In this document: one piece after another, positions 24,943 through 33,013 of the stretch
Layout: each line of letters opens with the position of its first letter
How positions within the stretch are numbered: position 1 is the stretch's first letter
NCBI RefSeq assembly: GCF_009925085.1
Contig: NZ_JAABNR010000024.1
Span: 1 to 46,395 of the forward strand
Length of the DNA stretch: 46,395 nt
Direction: 5' to 3'
Source of the DNA: Stagnihabitans tardus
GTDB taxonomy: Bacteria > Pseudomonadota > Alphaproteobacteria > Rhodobacterales > Rhodobacteraceae
Program-made: the position numbers and the translations under genes
The notes under the pieces: model-generated
The model's input: only the letters and a program-made list of their open reading frames with translations
Told to the model about the DNA's origin: nothing
The model's database searches: none

Positions 24943-26103
24943 ATGATCCTGCACGAACTTCTAAGCTATGACACGCTGCGCGTGATCTGGTGGGTGCTTT
25001 TGGGCGTCCTCTTGATCGGGGTGGCCCTGGCCGATGGTTTCGACATGGGGGTGGCGGCTCTGTTGCCCTTTGTCGGCAAGACCGACGAAGAGCGCCGCAT
25101 CGCCATCAACACGATCGGCCCGGTCTGGGAGGGCAACCAGGTCTGGCTGATCCTCGGTGGCGGGGCGATCTTTGCCGCCTGGCCGCCGCTTTATGCGGTC
25201 AGCTTCTCGGGCTTTTACCTCGCCATGTTCTTGGTGCTGGCCGCGTTGATCCTGCGCCCCGTGGGGTTCAAATACCGCAACAAGCGGCCTGATGCCGCCT
25301 GGCGGAGCCGCTGGGACTGGGCCTTGTTCATCGGCGGCGGCGTGCCCGCGCTGATCTTCGGCGTGGCGGTGGGCAATGCGCTGCAAGGCGTGCCCTTTGG
25401 CCTGACCGATACGCTGGTCCCGGTCTATGAGGGCAATGCGATCCTCAAGCTTCTGGGCCTGCTCAATCCCTTCGCGCTTCTGGCCGGGGTGGTTTCGGCG
25501 GCGATGCTGGTGACCCATGGCGCGGCCTGGCTGTCCTTCAAGGCCGAGGGAAAGGTGGCGGGGCGGGCGCGGTCCATCGGCTCGGTCAGCGGGTTGGTCG
25601 CCGTGGCGGCCTTCGTCTTGGCCGGGCTTTGGCTCGCCTATGGCATCCCGGCCTATCACTATGCCGCCGAGGTTCCGGCGAACGGCCCCTCGAACCCGCT
25701 GTGGCTGCCGATGGAGCGAGGCGGGTCCTGGCTGGAGGCCTATGCGGTCCGGCCCTGGATCGTCGTGGCGCCGGTCATGGGGATCCTGGGCATCGCGCTG
25801 GCCAGCCTGATCCTGCGCAAGGGCGGCGGAGGCTGGGCGCTGCTGGCCTCGAAACTCGGCATCTTCGGCGTGATCTCGACGGTGGGGCTGACGATGTTCC
25901 CCTTCATCCTGCCCTCATCCGTCCAGCCCGGAGCCTCTTTGACGGTCTGGAATGCCTCGTCCTCGCATCAGACGCTGTTCATCATGCTGGTCTGCACGGT
26001 GATCTTCCTGCCCATCGTGCTGGCTTATACCGCCTGGGTCTACCGTGTCCTCTGGGGCAAGGTCGGGGCGGAAGAGCTGCGCAGCAATCCCAACGCCTAT
26101 TGA
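24943..26103 (+). CDS. cydB: Cytochrome bd ubiquinol oxidase subunit II
   Basis: A 386-aa membrane subunit with the family opening (LRVIWWVLLGVLLIGVALADGFDMG, a 5' cue), the GPVWEGNQVWLILGGGAIFAAWP block and late FPFILPSS. I chose ATG 24943 (MILHELLSYD), directly after cydA, instead of an upstream in-frame start inside cydA. It holds the second half of the bd complex; the length is typical. Confidence 0.95.
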   Translation: MILHELLSYDTLRVIWWVLLGVLLIGVALADGFDMGVAALLPFVGKTDEERRIAINTIGPVWEGNQVWLILGGGAIFAAWPPLYAVSFSGFYLAMFLVLAALILRPVGFKYRNKRPDAAWRSRWDWALFIGGGVPALIFGVAVGNALQGVPFGLTDTLVPVYEGNAILKLLGLLNPFALLAGVVSAAMLVTHGAAWLSFKAEGKVAGRARSIGSVSGLVAVAAFVLAGLWLAYGIPAYHYAAEVPANGPSNPLWLPMERGGSWLEAYAVRPWIVVAPVMGILGIALASLILRKGGGGWALLASKLGIFGVISTVGLTMFPFILPSSVQPGASLTVWNASSSHQTLFIMLVCTVIFLPIVLAYTAWVYRVLWGKVGAEELRSNPNAY

Positions 26104-26113
26104 GGAGACCGCC

Positions 26114-26221
26114 ATGTGGTATTTCGCCTGGGCCCTGGGCCTGCCCGTCGCCGTGATGTTCGCCGTTCTCAACGCCATGTGGCTGGAGATGAAGGCCGAC
26201 GCGGCGCTCACACGCGACTGA
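26114..26221 (+). CDS. cydX: Cytochrome bd oxidase small subunit CydX
   Basis: A 35-aa single-helix protein beginning MWYFAWALGLPVAVMF, the CydX/YbgT signature of an aromatic N-terminus and one membrane helix. It ends in a short polar tail (ADAALTRD). A GGAG sequence lies a few bases ahead and the gene is 10 bp after cydB. CydX stabilises the heme groups of the CydAB complex. It is easily missed because of its size. Confidence 0.9.
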   Translation: MWYFAWALGLPVAVMFAVLNAMWLEMKADAALTRD

Positions 26222-26225
26222 CTTT

Positions 26226-26333
26226 CCGGGCCGGACCCACATCCGGCCCGGGACGCCCCCGGGACAATCCCTTCGTCCACGGGTTTACCTGCCGCCCGCG
26301 CTTCGGGCCCGTCCCGGGCCGGGCGGCCTTTTT
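26226..26333 (+). terminator. Tandem hairpins and intrinsic terminator after cydX
   Basis: A first stem-loop has arms CCGGGCCGG (26226-26234) and CCGGCCCGG (26243-26251). A second has arms GCCGCCCG (26291-26298) and CGGGCGGC (26320-26327) followed by CTTTTT, which is a good intrinsic terminator for the cyd operon. Confidence 0.75.
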
Positions 26334-26349
26334 CCCTCGAGCACAGCCC

Positions 26350-26643
26350 ATGTATTCCCCCAGCCTCTCCGCCGAGCACCTCCCCCCCGACCTTCCTGCC
26401 GCCGAGATCCTCGCCCTATGGCAAGAGGCCCCGGCCGAGACCCAGTTCCTGCACCCGGCGATCCTGCGCGCCGCCATGGCCGATTACGCCCGGCGCCATG
26501 ACGATTTCTTTGCCGAGGCCTATCGGCTGGAGCTGAAGGCCCAGGCCCTCGATGATCGCCTGGCGCGGCTGACGGGCCCGGGGCGGCTTCTGCGGCCCTT
26601 TCTGCTCTGGCACAGGGCCTGCCTGCGCGCGCAGGCCTATTAG
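26350..26643 (+). CDS. Hypothetical protein, possibly the front part of an amber-interrupted gene
   Basis: A 97-aa protein beginning MYSPSLSAEHLPPDLPAAEI, mostly helical (FFAEAYRLELKAQALDDRLARL), with no recognised family. It ends at TAG (26641-26643). The same frame continues without another stop through CFSFAMARRKGFLTDGTYDP to 26802. Either two small genes lie head to tail, or one ~150-codon gene carries a nonsense mutation. It follows the cyd terminator and has no visible functional link to the oxidase. Confidence 0.55.
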   Translation: MYSPSLSAEHLPPDLPAAEILALWQEAPAETQFLHPAILRAAMADYARRHDDFFAEAYRLELKAQALDDRLARLTGPGRLLRPFLLWHRACLRAQAY

Positions 26644-26658
26644 TGCTTCTCTTTCGCC

Positions 26659-26802
26659 ATGGCGCGGCGCAAGGGGTTCCTGACCGATGGCACCTATGAC
26701 CCCGACTGCTTTGCCATCGAAGAGGCCCTGGCCCAGGCCGCCAATCTCATGCTCTTCAAGCTGGTGAACCTGGCCCATGGCCATGGCGCGATCTATGCCT
26801 GA
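26659..26802 (+). CDS. Small hypothetical protein, in frame with the preceding gene
   Basis: A 47-aa frame starting MARRKGFLTDGTYDPDCFAI and ending in a HGHGAIYA tail. It is in the same frame as the upstream 97-aa protein, separated only by one TAG and five codons, and may be its detached C-terminal part. The composition (AIEEALAQAANLMLFKLVNLAH) looks like genuine coding sequence. Function unknown. Confidence 0.45.
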   Translation: MARRKGFLTDGTYDPDCFAIEEALAQAANLMLFKLVNLAHGHGAIYA

Positions 26803-27106
26803 CCGAAGCCCCCGATCGTCCCGGGTGGACCTCTGCCCAAAAACTTGTCATCTTGAAAAAAGGGCCCCCGTCCGGGGAACTTTTGGGAAAGAGCGGACGG
26901 GGGCAGTCAAGCCGAGGTGTTCACGGGAATGAAACCCCCGGCTACCTTTGTTCGAGGTCAAGACCCCGGACAAAGGCCGGAAACGGGTCGCTCCCTGCGG
27001 CAGGGCAGGACGGGAAGGGAACCGGTGCAGGTCCTTCCGCAAGGAGCGCCTGCCCTGGCCCGAAGGCCGCGGCAGGACAGGCGGTGTGGGACCACCTGAT
27101 GGAAAT
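26803..27106 (-). terminator. Gap with an intrinsic terminator for the minus-strand mbn operon
   Basis: Within this gap, an 11-bp perfect stem (GCCCCCGTCCG at 26864-26874 and CGGACGGGGGC at 26894-26904) is followed, on the minus strand, by CCC and six T residues (26856-26861). It lies about 200 bp after the MbnH-type stop and is the likely end of that transcript. Nothing else is recognised in the gap. Confidence 0.75.
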
Positions 27107-28255
27107 TCATGGCGCCTCTCCCCGTGCCGGATGGCCCTCGGGCCAGGGGTTGGCATAGGCGGGATTGGTCAAGAGGCTTTCGTCCGTCAGGCTGTCCAGA
27201 AAGGCGATCAGGTCGGCCTTTTCCGCAGGCGTCAGGGCAAAACCCCGCACGAAGGAGGAGCGCGTGGGCATCAGGCGGCCATCGCCGGCCTTGGGGCCCT
27301 CGGTCGTCACCGTGCCGCCCTGGGCATAGTGGGTGATGACCTGGTCCAGCGTCGCAAGGCTGCCGTCGTGCATGTAAGGCGCGGTCAGGGCGACGTTGCG
27401 CAGCGAGGGCGGGCGGAAGAGGCCCATGTGGCGCGGTTTCAAGGTCAGGTCGTAAAGCCCGCGATCCTCTTCCGGATAGGTCCCGGCATTGCCCACATTG
27501 TAAAGCCCGTTCGAGAAGAAGACGAAGGGATGCTTGCCCGGGGGGTCGTTCGCATCGACATAGGCGGTCGTCATGGTGGGGCCGGAATGGCAGTGGAAAC
27601 ACTCCAGCCGTTCGGAGTTGAACAGCGCCAACCCCCGACGTTCCTGGTCGGTCAGGGCAGAGGTCTGCCCCGCAAGGTAGCGGTCAAAGCGGCTGTCAAA
27701 GCTGTTGATCGTGCGCAGGAAAGAGGCAAGCGCCCCCACGATCCGGTTCCAGCTGGGTTGACCATCGGGATAGGCGGCGGCGAACATCGCCTGATACTCC
27801 GGGTCCTCGGCAAAGCGCGCCAGGACCTCGGCGGCATTGGCGTCGTTGATGCCAAGCTCGACCGGGCGCTCGTTGCGCAGGGGGACGTGGATCTGGTCTT
27901 CCAGAGAGACCAAGGCATTCGAGGCCCAGGTGTAATTCGGCAGATAGCCCAGGTTCACCAGGCCCTGGGAATTTCGCAGCAGCATATGCCCGGTCGAGCC
28001 GGTCGAGCGCGCCAGCCCGTCGGTGAAGGCCAGCTCTTGGTGATGGCACGAGGCGCAGGCCTGGGTGCCATTGGCCGAGAGCCGGAGGTCATAGAACAGC
28101 GCCCGCCCCAAGGCGACCTTCTCGGCGGTCGGCACATTCTCCTCCTGCAGGCGCGGCAGGGCCACGGCCTCGGGCAAGTGCAGAATAGAGCGCAGGTCCT
28201 GCGCCTGCCCTGGGGTCACCAGGGCCAGGCACAGGACAAGGGCAGTGCGGATCAT
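27107..28255 (-). CDS. mbnH: MbnH-type di-heme enzyme (cytochrome c peroxidase/MauG family)
   Basis: A 382-aa periplasmic protein with a signal peptide (MIRTALVLCLALVTPGQA) and two c-type heme sites, CASCH (C67, C70, H71) and CFHCH (C219, C222, H223), the layout of bacterial di-heme peroxidases. Adjacent MbnP identifies it as the MbnH branch, which oxidises a tryptophan of MbnP to kynurenine to complete a copper site. A conserved SLRNVALTAPYMHDGSLATL block confirms the di-heme family. I chose ATG 28255, which overlaps the mbnP stop (ATGA). Confidence in the di-heme family is very high; the MbnH assignment depends on the neighbour. Confidence 0.88.
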   Translation of the reverse strand: MIRTALVLCLALVTPGQAQDLRSILHLPEAVALPRLQEENVPTAEKVALGRALFYDLRLSANGTQACASCHHQELAFTDGLARSTGSTGHMLLRNSQGLVNLGYLPNYTWASNALVSLEDQIHVPLRNERPVELGINDANAAEVLARFAEDPEYQAMFAAAYPDGQPSWNRIVGALASFLRTINSFDSRFDRYLAGQTSALTDQERRGLALFNSERLECFHCHSGPTMTTAYVDANDPPGKHPFVFFSNGLYNVGNAGTYPEEDRGLYDLTLKPRHMGLFRPPSLRNVALTAPYMHDGSLATLDQVITHYAQGGTVTTEGPKAGDGRLMPTRSSFVRGFALTPAEKADLIAFLDSLTDESLLTNPAYANPWPEGHPARGEAP

Positions 28256-29199
28256 GGCAGGGCGTGGAAAGGCATGGCCAGGCCTTCGGCATCGCCCGTC
28301 ACGCGGGAAATGCCGAAGGTCTTGAAGAGCACGTCGCAATGGGCCTGCATCGGGCCGGAGTGGCAGGCGAGCCCCGGGCCCTCGCCGATCTTGGTCATGG
28401 TCGCCATGTCCATGACCGGCGCGACATAGTCATAGCCTGACAGGACCTCGCGCAGGTCCAAGGCCACGTCCAGCGAGCCATCCGCCGCCATGGGCAGGCG
28501 AACGAGGGGCGTGTTGACGAAATCGCAGCGCGGACGGTCGGCCAGGGCCTTGCCCTCCATCGGCCCGCAGCCCATCGAGCCGATGTGAAGATAGGCCTCG
28601 CCGAAGGTGCCGTCGGTCACGTCGACCTTGGCGTTCAGCACGAAATGCCGATAGCCCATGGCCCAGTTCCAGTACATCTGATCGAGCGGCTTGGGCGCAT
28701 CCTTGTCGGAATGGGCAGCGATGACGGCGGACATGACCTCTTGCGGCACGCCTATGCGGAAGCTGACCGAGGTCGCATCGGGCAAGGGGTTCATGCCGGT
28801 GACCTGGGCATTGACCGCCGCCGTCCCCTCGCCGAACTGGATCGACCCCGGGGCGCAGCTGCCCTCGGTATCGCCGGTCAGGTCGATCAGGGCGACAGTG
28901 CCCTCGGGGAGGGTCAGCTGGAAGTCGTTGGCATCCAGCTTGGCGGGCAGGCTGGTGCCATCGGCCTTCTGGAAGACCACATCGCTGATGTAGAAGCGCA
29001 GGTCGTTGATGCCGACCTTGTAACGGCCCTCGGGCCCCAGGCCCTCGATGACCGAGGTACAGGTGACGGGGCTGGCCCCATCGGTCGCCTGGAAGTTTAG
29101 GGTGAAGGGCACGGGTTCGGCCATGGGGGCGGCCTTCATGGCCATTTCGGCAGCAGCGGGCGTGGCCACGAGGGCCGTGAGGACAGCAAGCGATTTCAT
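28252..29199 (-). CDS. mbnP: MbnP family copper-binding periplasmic protein
   Basis: A 315-aa secreted protein with signal peptide MKSLAVLTALVATPAAA. Family features are VPFTLNFQATDG, KVGINDLRFYISDVVF and LDQMYWNWAMGYRHFVL; the last carries tryptophans W177 and W179 in the region where MbnP proteins have the Trp converted to kynurenine. Cysteines around C116 and in IGSMGCGP and RPRCDF fit conserved disulfides. MbnP binds copper in the periplasm. It is translated together with the MbnH-type enzyme and lies 57 bp after a CPACH protein gene, giving a three-gene copper operon. Confidence 0.9.
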   Translation of the reverse strand: MKSLAVLTALVATPAAAEMAMKAAPMAEPVPFTLNFQATDGASPVTCTSVIEGLGPEGRYKVGINDLRFYISDVVFQKADGTSLPAKLDANDFQLTLPEGTVALIDLTGDTEGSCAPGSIQFGEGTAAVNAQVTGMNPLPDATSVSFRIGVPQEVMSAVIAAHSDKDAPKPLDQMYWNWAMGYRHFVLNAKVDVTDGTFGEAYLHIGSMGCGPMEGKALADRPRCDFVNTPLVRLPMAADGSLDVALDLREVLSGYDYVAPVMDMATMTKIGEGPGLACHSGPMQAHCDVLFKTFGISRVTGDAEGLAMPFHALP

Positions 29200-29256
29200 T
29201 TGGATGATCCTGTTGTGACAAAGGGTCCGGCGGGAACCCCACCGGCAGGCCGGATG

Positions 29257-29610
29257 TCAAGCGACAGGAGGACCGCGCAGCCCGTGCGAAGGGTCGAAGG
29301 GCGTCCGCACACCCTGCTGCTCCATCGGCAGGGTGATGGTTGCCACGAAGCGCACCTCTTGATCCAAGGTCAGGGCCGAGGGTTCGGACAGGATCACCGC
29401 GCCCGCCAGGTGGCAAGCAGGGCACTCTGCGCCACTGCCCTTTTCAACCTCGCCACACAGCGCCGCAGCGCCATAGGTCAGGGCCGCCGCCTGGGCCAGG
29501 TCGTCCGCCTTGGAAAAGCGATGCGCCCCGCCCAAGGCCACCAAAGCCAGCGCCGCCACAAGGGCGAGCGTCAGAGCAAGGCCGGAAACAAGGGCGCGCA
29601 AGCGGATCAT
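29257..29610 (-). CDS. Small CPACH protein heading the mbnP-mbnH operon
   Basis: A 117-aa protein with an N-terminal hydrophobic segment (LVSGLALTLALVAALALVAL), C52, a CPACHLAGA motif (C63, C66, H67) and C-terminal HGLRGPPVA. It is a clear structural counterpart of the protein at 12189-12548 in the ycnI/copC-copD locus, sharing Cys52, CPACHLxGA and the HGLRxPPxA end although overall similarity is low. The family has no name known to me. Presence at the head of two unrelated copper operons in one genome suggests a secreted or membrane-anchored copper ligand or sensor-type accessory. Function is inference. Confidence 0.75.
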   Translation of the reverse strand: MIRLRALVSGLALTLALVAALALVALGGAHRFSKADDLAQAAALTYGAAALCGEVEKGSGAECPACHLAGAVILSEPSALTLDQEVRFVATITLPMEQQGVRTPFDPSHGLRGPPVA

Positions 29611-30405
29611 GGCAGAGCTATCCCAAATTCGCCGAGTCTATGCAAGCCTCGCCTGTGCAGATCGTGAACTACCCTTTTGCCGCGATGAAACCAGCCTTCC
29701 CGCCCGAAGATCTGATCCTGCGCAACGGCGTCTCAGGCGACCCGGGTCCGAGATCCTTGGTATCCGTGTTCAGTCGCGCCAGGGCTCTTGCCTTCCATGG
29801 TCGACCAAAGGATCCAGGATTCCAAAGATCGATGCCTAGGGCGCTCGGGTCCTTGGCACAGAACCCGGACGCATCTCCTTTGGACGCCGCTGATACGAGG
29901 CTCCTCCAAGCCGTTGCTCGTCTGAGGCTTTAGGGGCCTATGAAAGGACGGGCCGCAGGGTTGGACGGAGTTTCTTGGGCCGAAACCTTGGGGGCGAAGC
30001 CCACCGCAGCCTCTATCTGGGCTCTGTCTTGCCAGGCCACCAGTCCTCTCGCTTGCGCGCCGTGCCACCATGGGCGGGACTAAGCGCAGCCTCATCACCT
30101 GACCACTCCAGAACCCCTCCGCTTCGAGCGCATGCGATAGCAGTTGTCTATGCCTCAAGGATGGCGCGCTCGAATGACCGCTTAAGACAGGACAACTCAC
30201 AAGAGACCAGACGGCCTGATCGGCAGCAATGGTCCGGACCTGTCTGGTTTTGGCCAGTTGCGCTGCTCTTGGGCAACCTGCCTTGCTTTCCTGTGCCTGG
30301 AGATGCGACCAGGCCCAAAGGAGCACCCACTAAGGTTGCCGTGGGAACTGGCCAGAGGTGGGCCGGCATACGCGCGGAGAAGAGCCCTGTCTGGTGGTAA
30401 CCCGA
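29611..30405. other. Long intergenic region, no gene recognised
   Basis: About 800 bp upstream of the mbn operon and downstream of the alcohol dehydrogenase gene. Open frames exist on both strands, the longest on the minus strand at 29733-30326, but their translations look like low-information GC-rich frames and match no family I know. Composition is slightly less GC-rich. The mbn operon promoter is expected near 29620-29700. Confidence 0.4.
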
Positions 30406-31422
30406 TCACATCCGAAGCAAGGTCTTGATCGCGCGGCGCTCATCCATGGCGCGGTAGCCTTCGGCCACATCGGCCAAGGGCAGGCTCTGGTCGAAGACGC
30501 GTCCGGGGTCGATCTGGCGGGACAGGACCAGGTCCATCAGATGTGGCAGAAACCGACGCACGGGGGCAGGACCACCCATGAGTCCGACCTGCGCAAAGAA
30601 CAGCGCCTGGCCGTCGAGTTCAACCCCATGGGGGACGCCGACAAAGCCCACCGTGGCGCCGGGCCGGGCGACACGCAACGCCTGTTGCATCGCCTCTTGC
30701 GTGCCCACGCATTCCAGCACGGCATCGGCGCCGATGCCCCCGGTCAGGGCGCGAAGCTCTGCGATCCCCGCCTCTGCGCGGGCCTGCACGATATCGGTGG
30801 CGCCATAATGCAGCGCAAGGTCCTGGCGGGCCTTGTGGCGGCTCATGGCGATGATCCGCCCCGCGCCCATCTGCTTGGCCGCCAGCACCCCCATCAGACC
30901 CACGGCGCCATCGCCCACCACGGCGACCGTGGACCCTGGCAGGACTCGCGCCGCGTCCGCCGCATACCACCCGGTGCCCAGGACATCCGAAGCCGCCAGA
31001 AGCGAAGGGATCAGGTCCTCGCTCGGCATCTCGGGTGTGGCGACCAGGGTGCCATCAGCCAACGGCACCCGGGCATAGGGGGCCTGAGCGCCTGACATGA
31101 ACTCGCGCTGATTGCAGGAGGACTGGAACCCGTTGCGACAATGCGGACAGGTGTTGTCCGAAAGGCAGAAGGATCCCACAACGAACTGGCCGGGTGTCAC
31201 GGTCTTGACCTCCGATCCGATCTCGACCACCACACCGCAGTATTCGTGGCCCATCGGCATCGGCGCGCCGACGGGCTGCAAACCGCGCCAGGGCCAGAGG
31301 TCAGACCCGCAGATGCAGCTGGCCGCCAGCCGGATCACCGCATCGGTGGGTTTCAGGATCTTCGGCTCGGGGACCTCTTCGAAGCGGATATCGCCGGGGG
31401 CGTGCAGGACGGTGGCGCGCAT
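30406..31422 (-). CDS. Zinc-dependent alcohol dehydrogenase family protein
   Basis: This 338-aa medium-chain dehydrogenase has catalytic zinc ligands in CICGSDL and GHEYCG, and structural-zinc-like cysteines in NTCPHCRNGFQSSC (one of the usual four may be displaced). The NAD(P)-binding motif is VAVVGDGAVGLMGVLAAKQMG. The substrate cannot be read from sequence. It is the third gene of a minus-strand operon (MFS, cupin, dehydrogenase), starting 8 bp after the cupin stop, under likely control of the divergent LysR regulator. Confidence 0.9.
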   Translation of the reverse strand: MRATVLHAPGDIRFEEVPEPKILKPTDAVIRLAASCICGSDLWPWRGLQPVGAPMPMGHEYCGVVVEIGSEVKTVTPGQFVVGSFCLSDNTCPHCRNGFQSSCNQREFMSGAQAPYARVPLADGTLVATPEMPSEDLIPSLLAASDVLGTGWYAADAARVLPGSTVAVVGDGAVGLMGVLAAKQMGAGRIIAMSRHKARQDLALHYGATDIVQARAEAGIAELRALTGGIGADAVLECVGTQEAMQQALRVARPGATVGFVGVPHGVELDGQALFFAQVGLMGGPAPVRRFLPHLMDLVLSRQIDPGRVFDQSLPLADVAEGYRAMDERRAIKTLLRM

Positions 31423-31430
31423 GGGGGCTC

Positions 31431-31829
31431 CTATTGGCCGAGGTAATCGGCGTCGGTGACGGCTTCGGCCCAGGTGACGGTCTCGCCGCCCTGGACCTCG
31501 TGGATGGCGATATGGCTCATGGCCTGGTCTGGCGCGGCGCCATGCCAGTGCCGTTCATCGGGGGCAAAGGTCACGACATCGCCGGGGTGGATTTCCTCGA
31601 TCGGGCCGCCGTCGCGCTGGACGCGGCCGAGGCCCGCCGTGACGATCAGGGTCTGGCCAAGCGGATGGGTGTGCCAAGCGGTCCGGGCGCCGGGCTCGAA
31701 AGTGACAAGTGCGCCTTGCACCCGGTCAGGGGCGGCGGGGTTGAAGAGCGAGTCGATCCGGACCTCGCCGGTGAACCAGGCGGCTGGTCCCTTGCGGGTG
31801 GCGAGGGCGCCTGCGCGGGTGATCTGCAT
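31431..31829 (-). CDS. Cupin domain-containing protein
   Basis: This 132-aa protein is a single cupin barrel. Motif 1 is TAWHTHPLGQTLIVTAGLG and motif 2 is HPGDVVTFAPDERHWHGAA, giving His ligands for one metal ion. It resembles small carboxymuconolactone-decarboxylase-associated or hydroxynitrile-lyase-like cupins often found beside dehydrogenases and LysR regulators. Its start overlaps the MFS stop by one base, so they are co-translated. Confidence 0.88.
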   Translation of the reverse strand: MQITRAGALATRKGPAAWFTGEVRIDSLFNPAAPDRVQGALVTFEPGARTAWHTHPLGQTLIVTAGLGRVQRDGGPIEEIHPGDVVTFAPDERHWHGAAPDQAMSHIAIHEVQGGETVTWAEAVTDADYLGQ

Positions 31830-32938
31830 CAGTCTCTCCTTGTTCGGTGGGTCAGGGCTGCCAAAAGGCTTGCGGCCAAAAGGGCAACGACGGCCAGCAT
31901 GAAGGTGGCACGGACGCCCGCCGCGTCAAAGACCAGTCCTCCCACCGCCGCACCGCCCATGATCGCAGCCTGAATGACGGCGACCTGCAGGCCTCCACCC
32001 GCCTCGGCCTGCGCCCCAAGCGCCCGCGTCATCCAGGCACCCCAGCCGACCGGGGCGCCCGTGGCGGCAAAGGACCACAGGATCAACAGGGGCAGCGTGG
32101 GCAAGCCCGCCAAAAGGCCAAGCGCCAGCACAGCCATCACTGCGGGAATACCGATCAACAGCGCATAGGGCAGGCGCGGCAAGGCACGAGCCACGACCCA
32201 GGTCCCCGCAAGACCTGCCAGCCCCATGGACAGGTAGGTCAGCGACAGATCAGACCCTCGCGCCTCCAGATGGGGACGCAAGTAGGTGAAGAGCGCGAAT
32301 TGGCCAAGGAAGAACAGGCAGGTCGACCCCATGCCCAGGGCGATATGCGGCTGCGCCAGAAGGCCCAGGGGGGCTTTTTGCGCGGGGCGTACTGGCAAGG
32401 CCGGCAAGTGTCGCGCCAGGCCCCAAAGCGCGAGACCTGCCAGCGGCACCAGCACGAAAAAGGCCACCCGCCAGCCCCAAAGATGCTCGACCGAGGCGCC
32501 AAGCGGCGCGGCCAGGATGGAGGACAGGGCAACCCCGGCATTCAAGGCGGCCAGGCCGCGCGGCACATTGCCCGCCACCCGCATCACCACCGAGGCCGAC
32601 AGGGACCAGAAGCCTCCCACTGCGACGCCCAAAAGTGCTCGGCCCGCCATCAGCACCGGATAGTTCGGCGCCAGCGTCACGACGATGCCGGACACGACCA
32701 TGGCCAGCGCAAACAGCCCCAGCGCCCGCTTGCGGTCAAGTGCCCCCACAAGACCGGTGATCATCAGGCTGGTGACCACCGCAAACAGCCCCGAGACAGA
32801 GATCGCCTGGCCCGCCTGCCCCTCGGTGATCCCAAGGTCGCGGGCGATGGGGGTCAAAAGCGCCACGGGCAGGAACTCGGAAGCGACCAGGGTGCCGGCA
32901 CAAAGCGCCATCGCGGGAATTGCAAGGTTGCGTGTCAT
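31829..32938 (-). CDS. MFS transporter
   Basis: A 369-aa major-facilitator transporter with about 12 membrane helices, opening MTRNLAIPAMALCAGTLVASEFLPVALL, of which MALCAGTLVASEFLP resembles the arabinose-efflux/drug-resistance group (AraJ/YdhP type). The loop after helix 2 carries LDRKRALG, the family motif A region. I chose ATG 32938; ATG 32944 two codons upstream is equally possible. It is the first gene of the operon and divergent from a LysR gene with a palindromic operator between them. Substrate unknown, likely an organic solute exporter. Confidence 0.87.
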   Translation of the reverse strand: MTRNLAIPAMALCAGTLVASEFLPVALLTPIARDLGITEGQAGQAISVSGLFAVVTSLMITGLVGALDRKRALGLFALAMVVSGIVVTLAPNYPVLMAGRALLGVAVGGFWSLSASVVMRVAGNVPRGLAALNAGVALSSILAAPLGASVEHLWGWRVAFFVLVPLAGLALWGLARHLPALPVRPAQKAPLGLLAQPHIALGMGSTCLFFLGQFALFTYLRPHLEARGSDLSLTYLSMGLAGLAGTWVVARALPRLPYALLIGIPAVMAVLALGLLAGLPTLPLLILWSFAATGAPVGWGAWMTRALGAQAEAGGGLQVAVIQAAIMGGAAVGGLVFDAAGVRATFMLAVVALLAASLLAALTHRTRRD

Positions 32939-32968
32939 GCACATTGCATATCGCAGGACGATCGCGAT

Positions 32969-32985
32969 GATTAGCCCAAGTAATC
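32969..32985. promoter_or_regulatory. Palindromic LysR-type operator between divergent genes
   Basis: GATTA-GCCCAAG-TAATC is a perfect 5-bp inverted repeat with a 7-bp spacer, centred between the MFS operon start and the LysR start. Its size and dyad fit the recognition site of a LysR protein (T-N11-A core). Confidence 0.55.
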
Positions 32986-33013
32986 CGCTTGCATTGATCG
33001 AAAAGGGACATGA

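Noticed and set aside
29733-30326. 197-codon minus-strand frame in the 29.6-30.4 kb gap
   Set aside because: The translation is rich in Arg, Pro, Ser and Gly without hydrophobic core patterns; no start signal; probably non-coding or decayed DNA.
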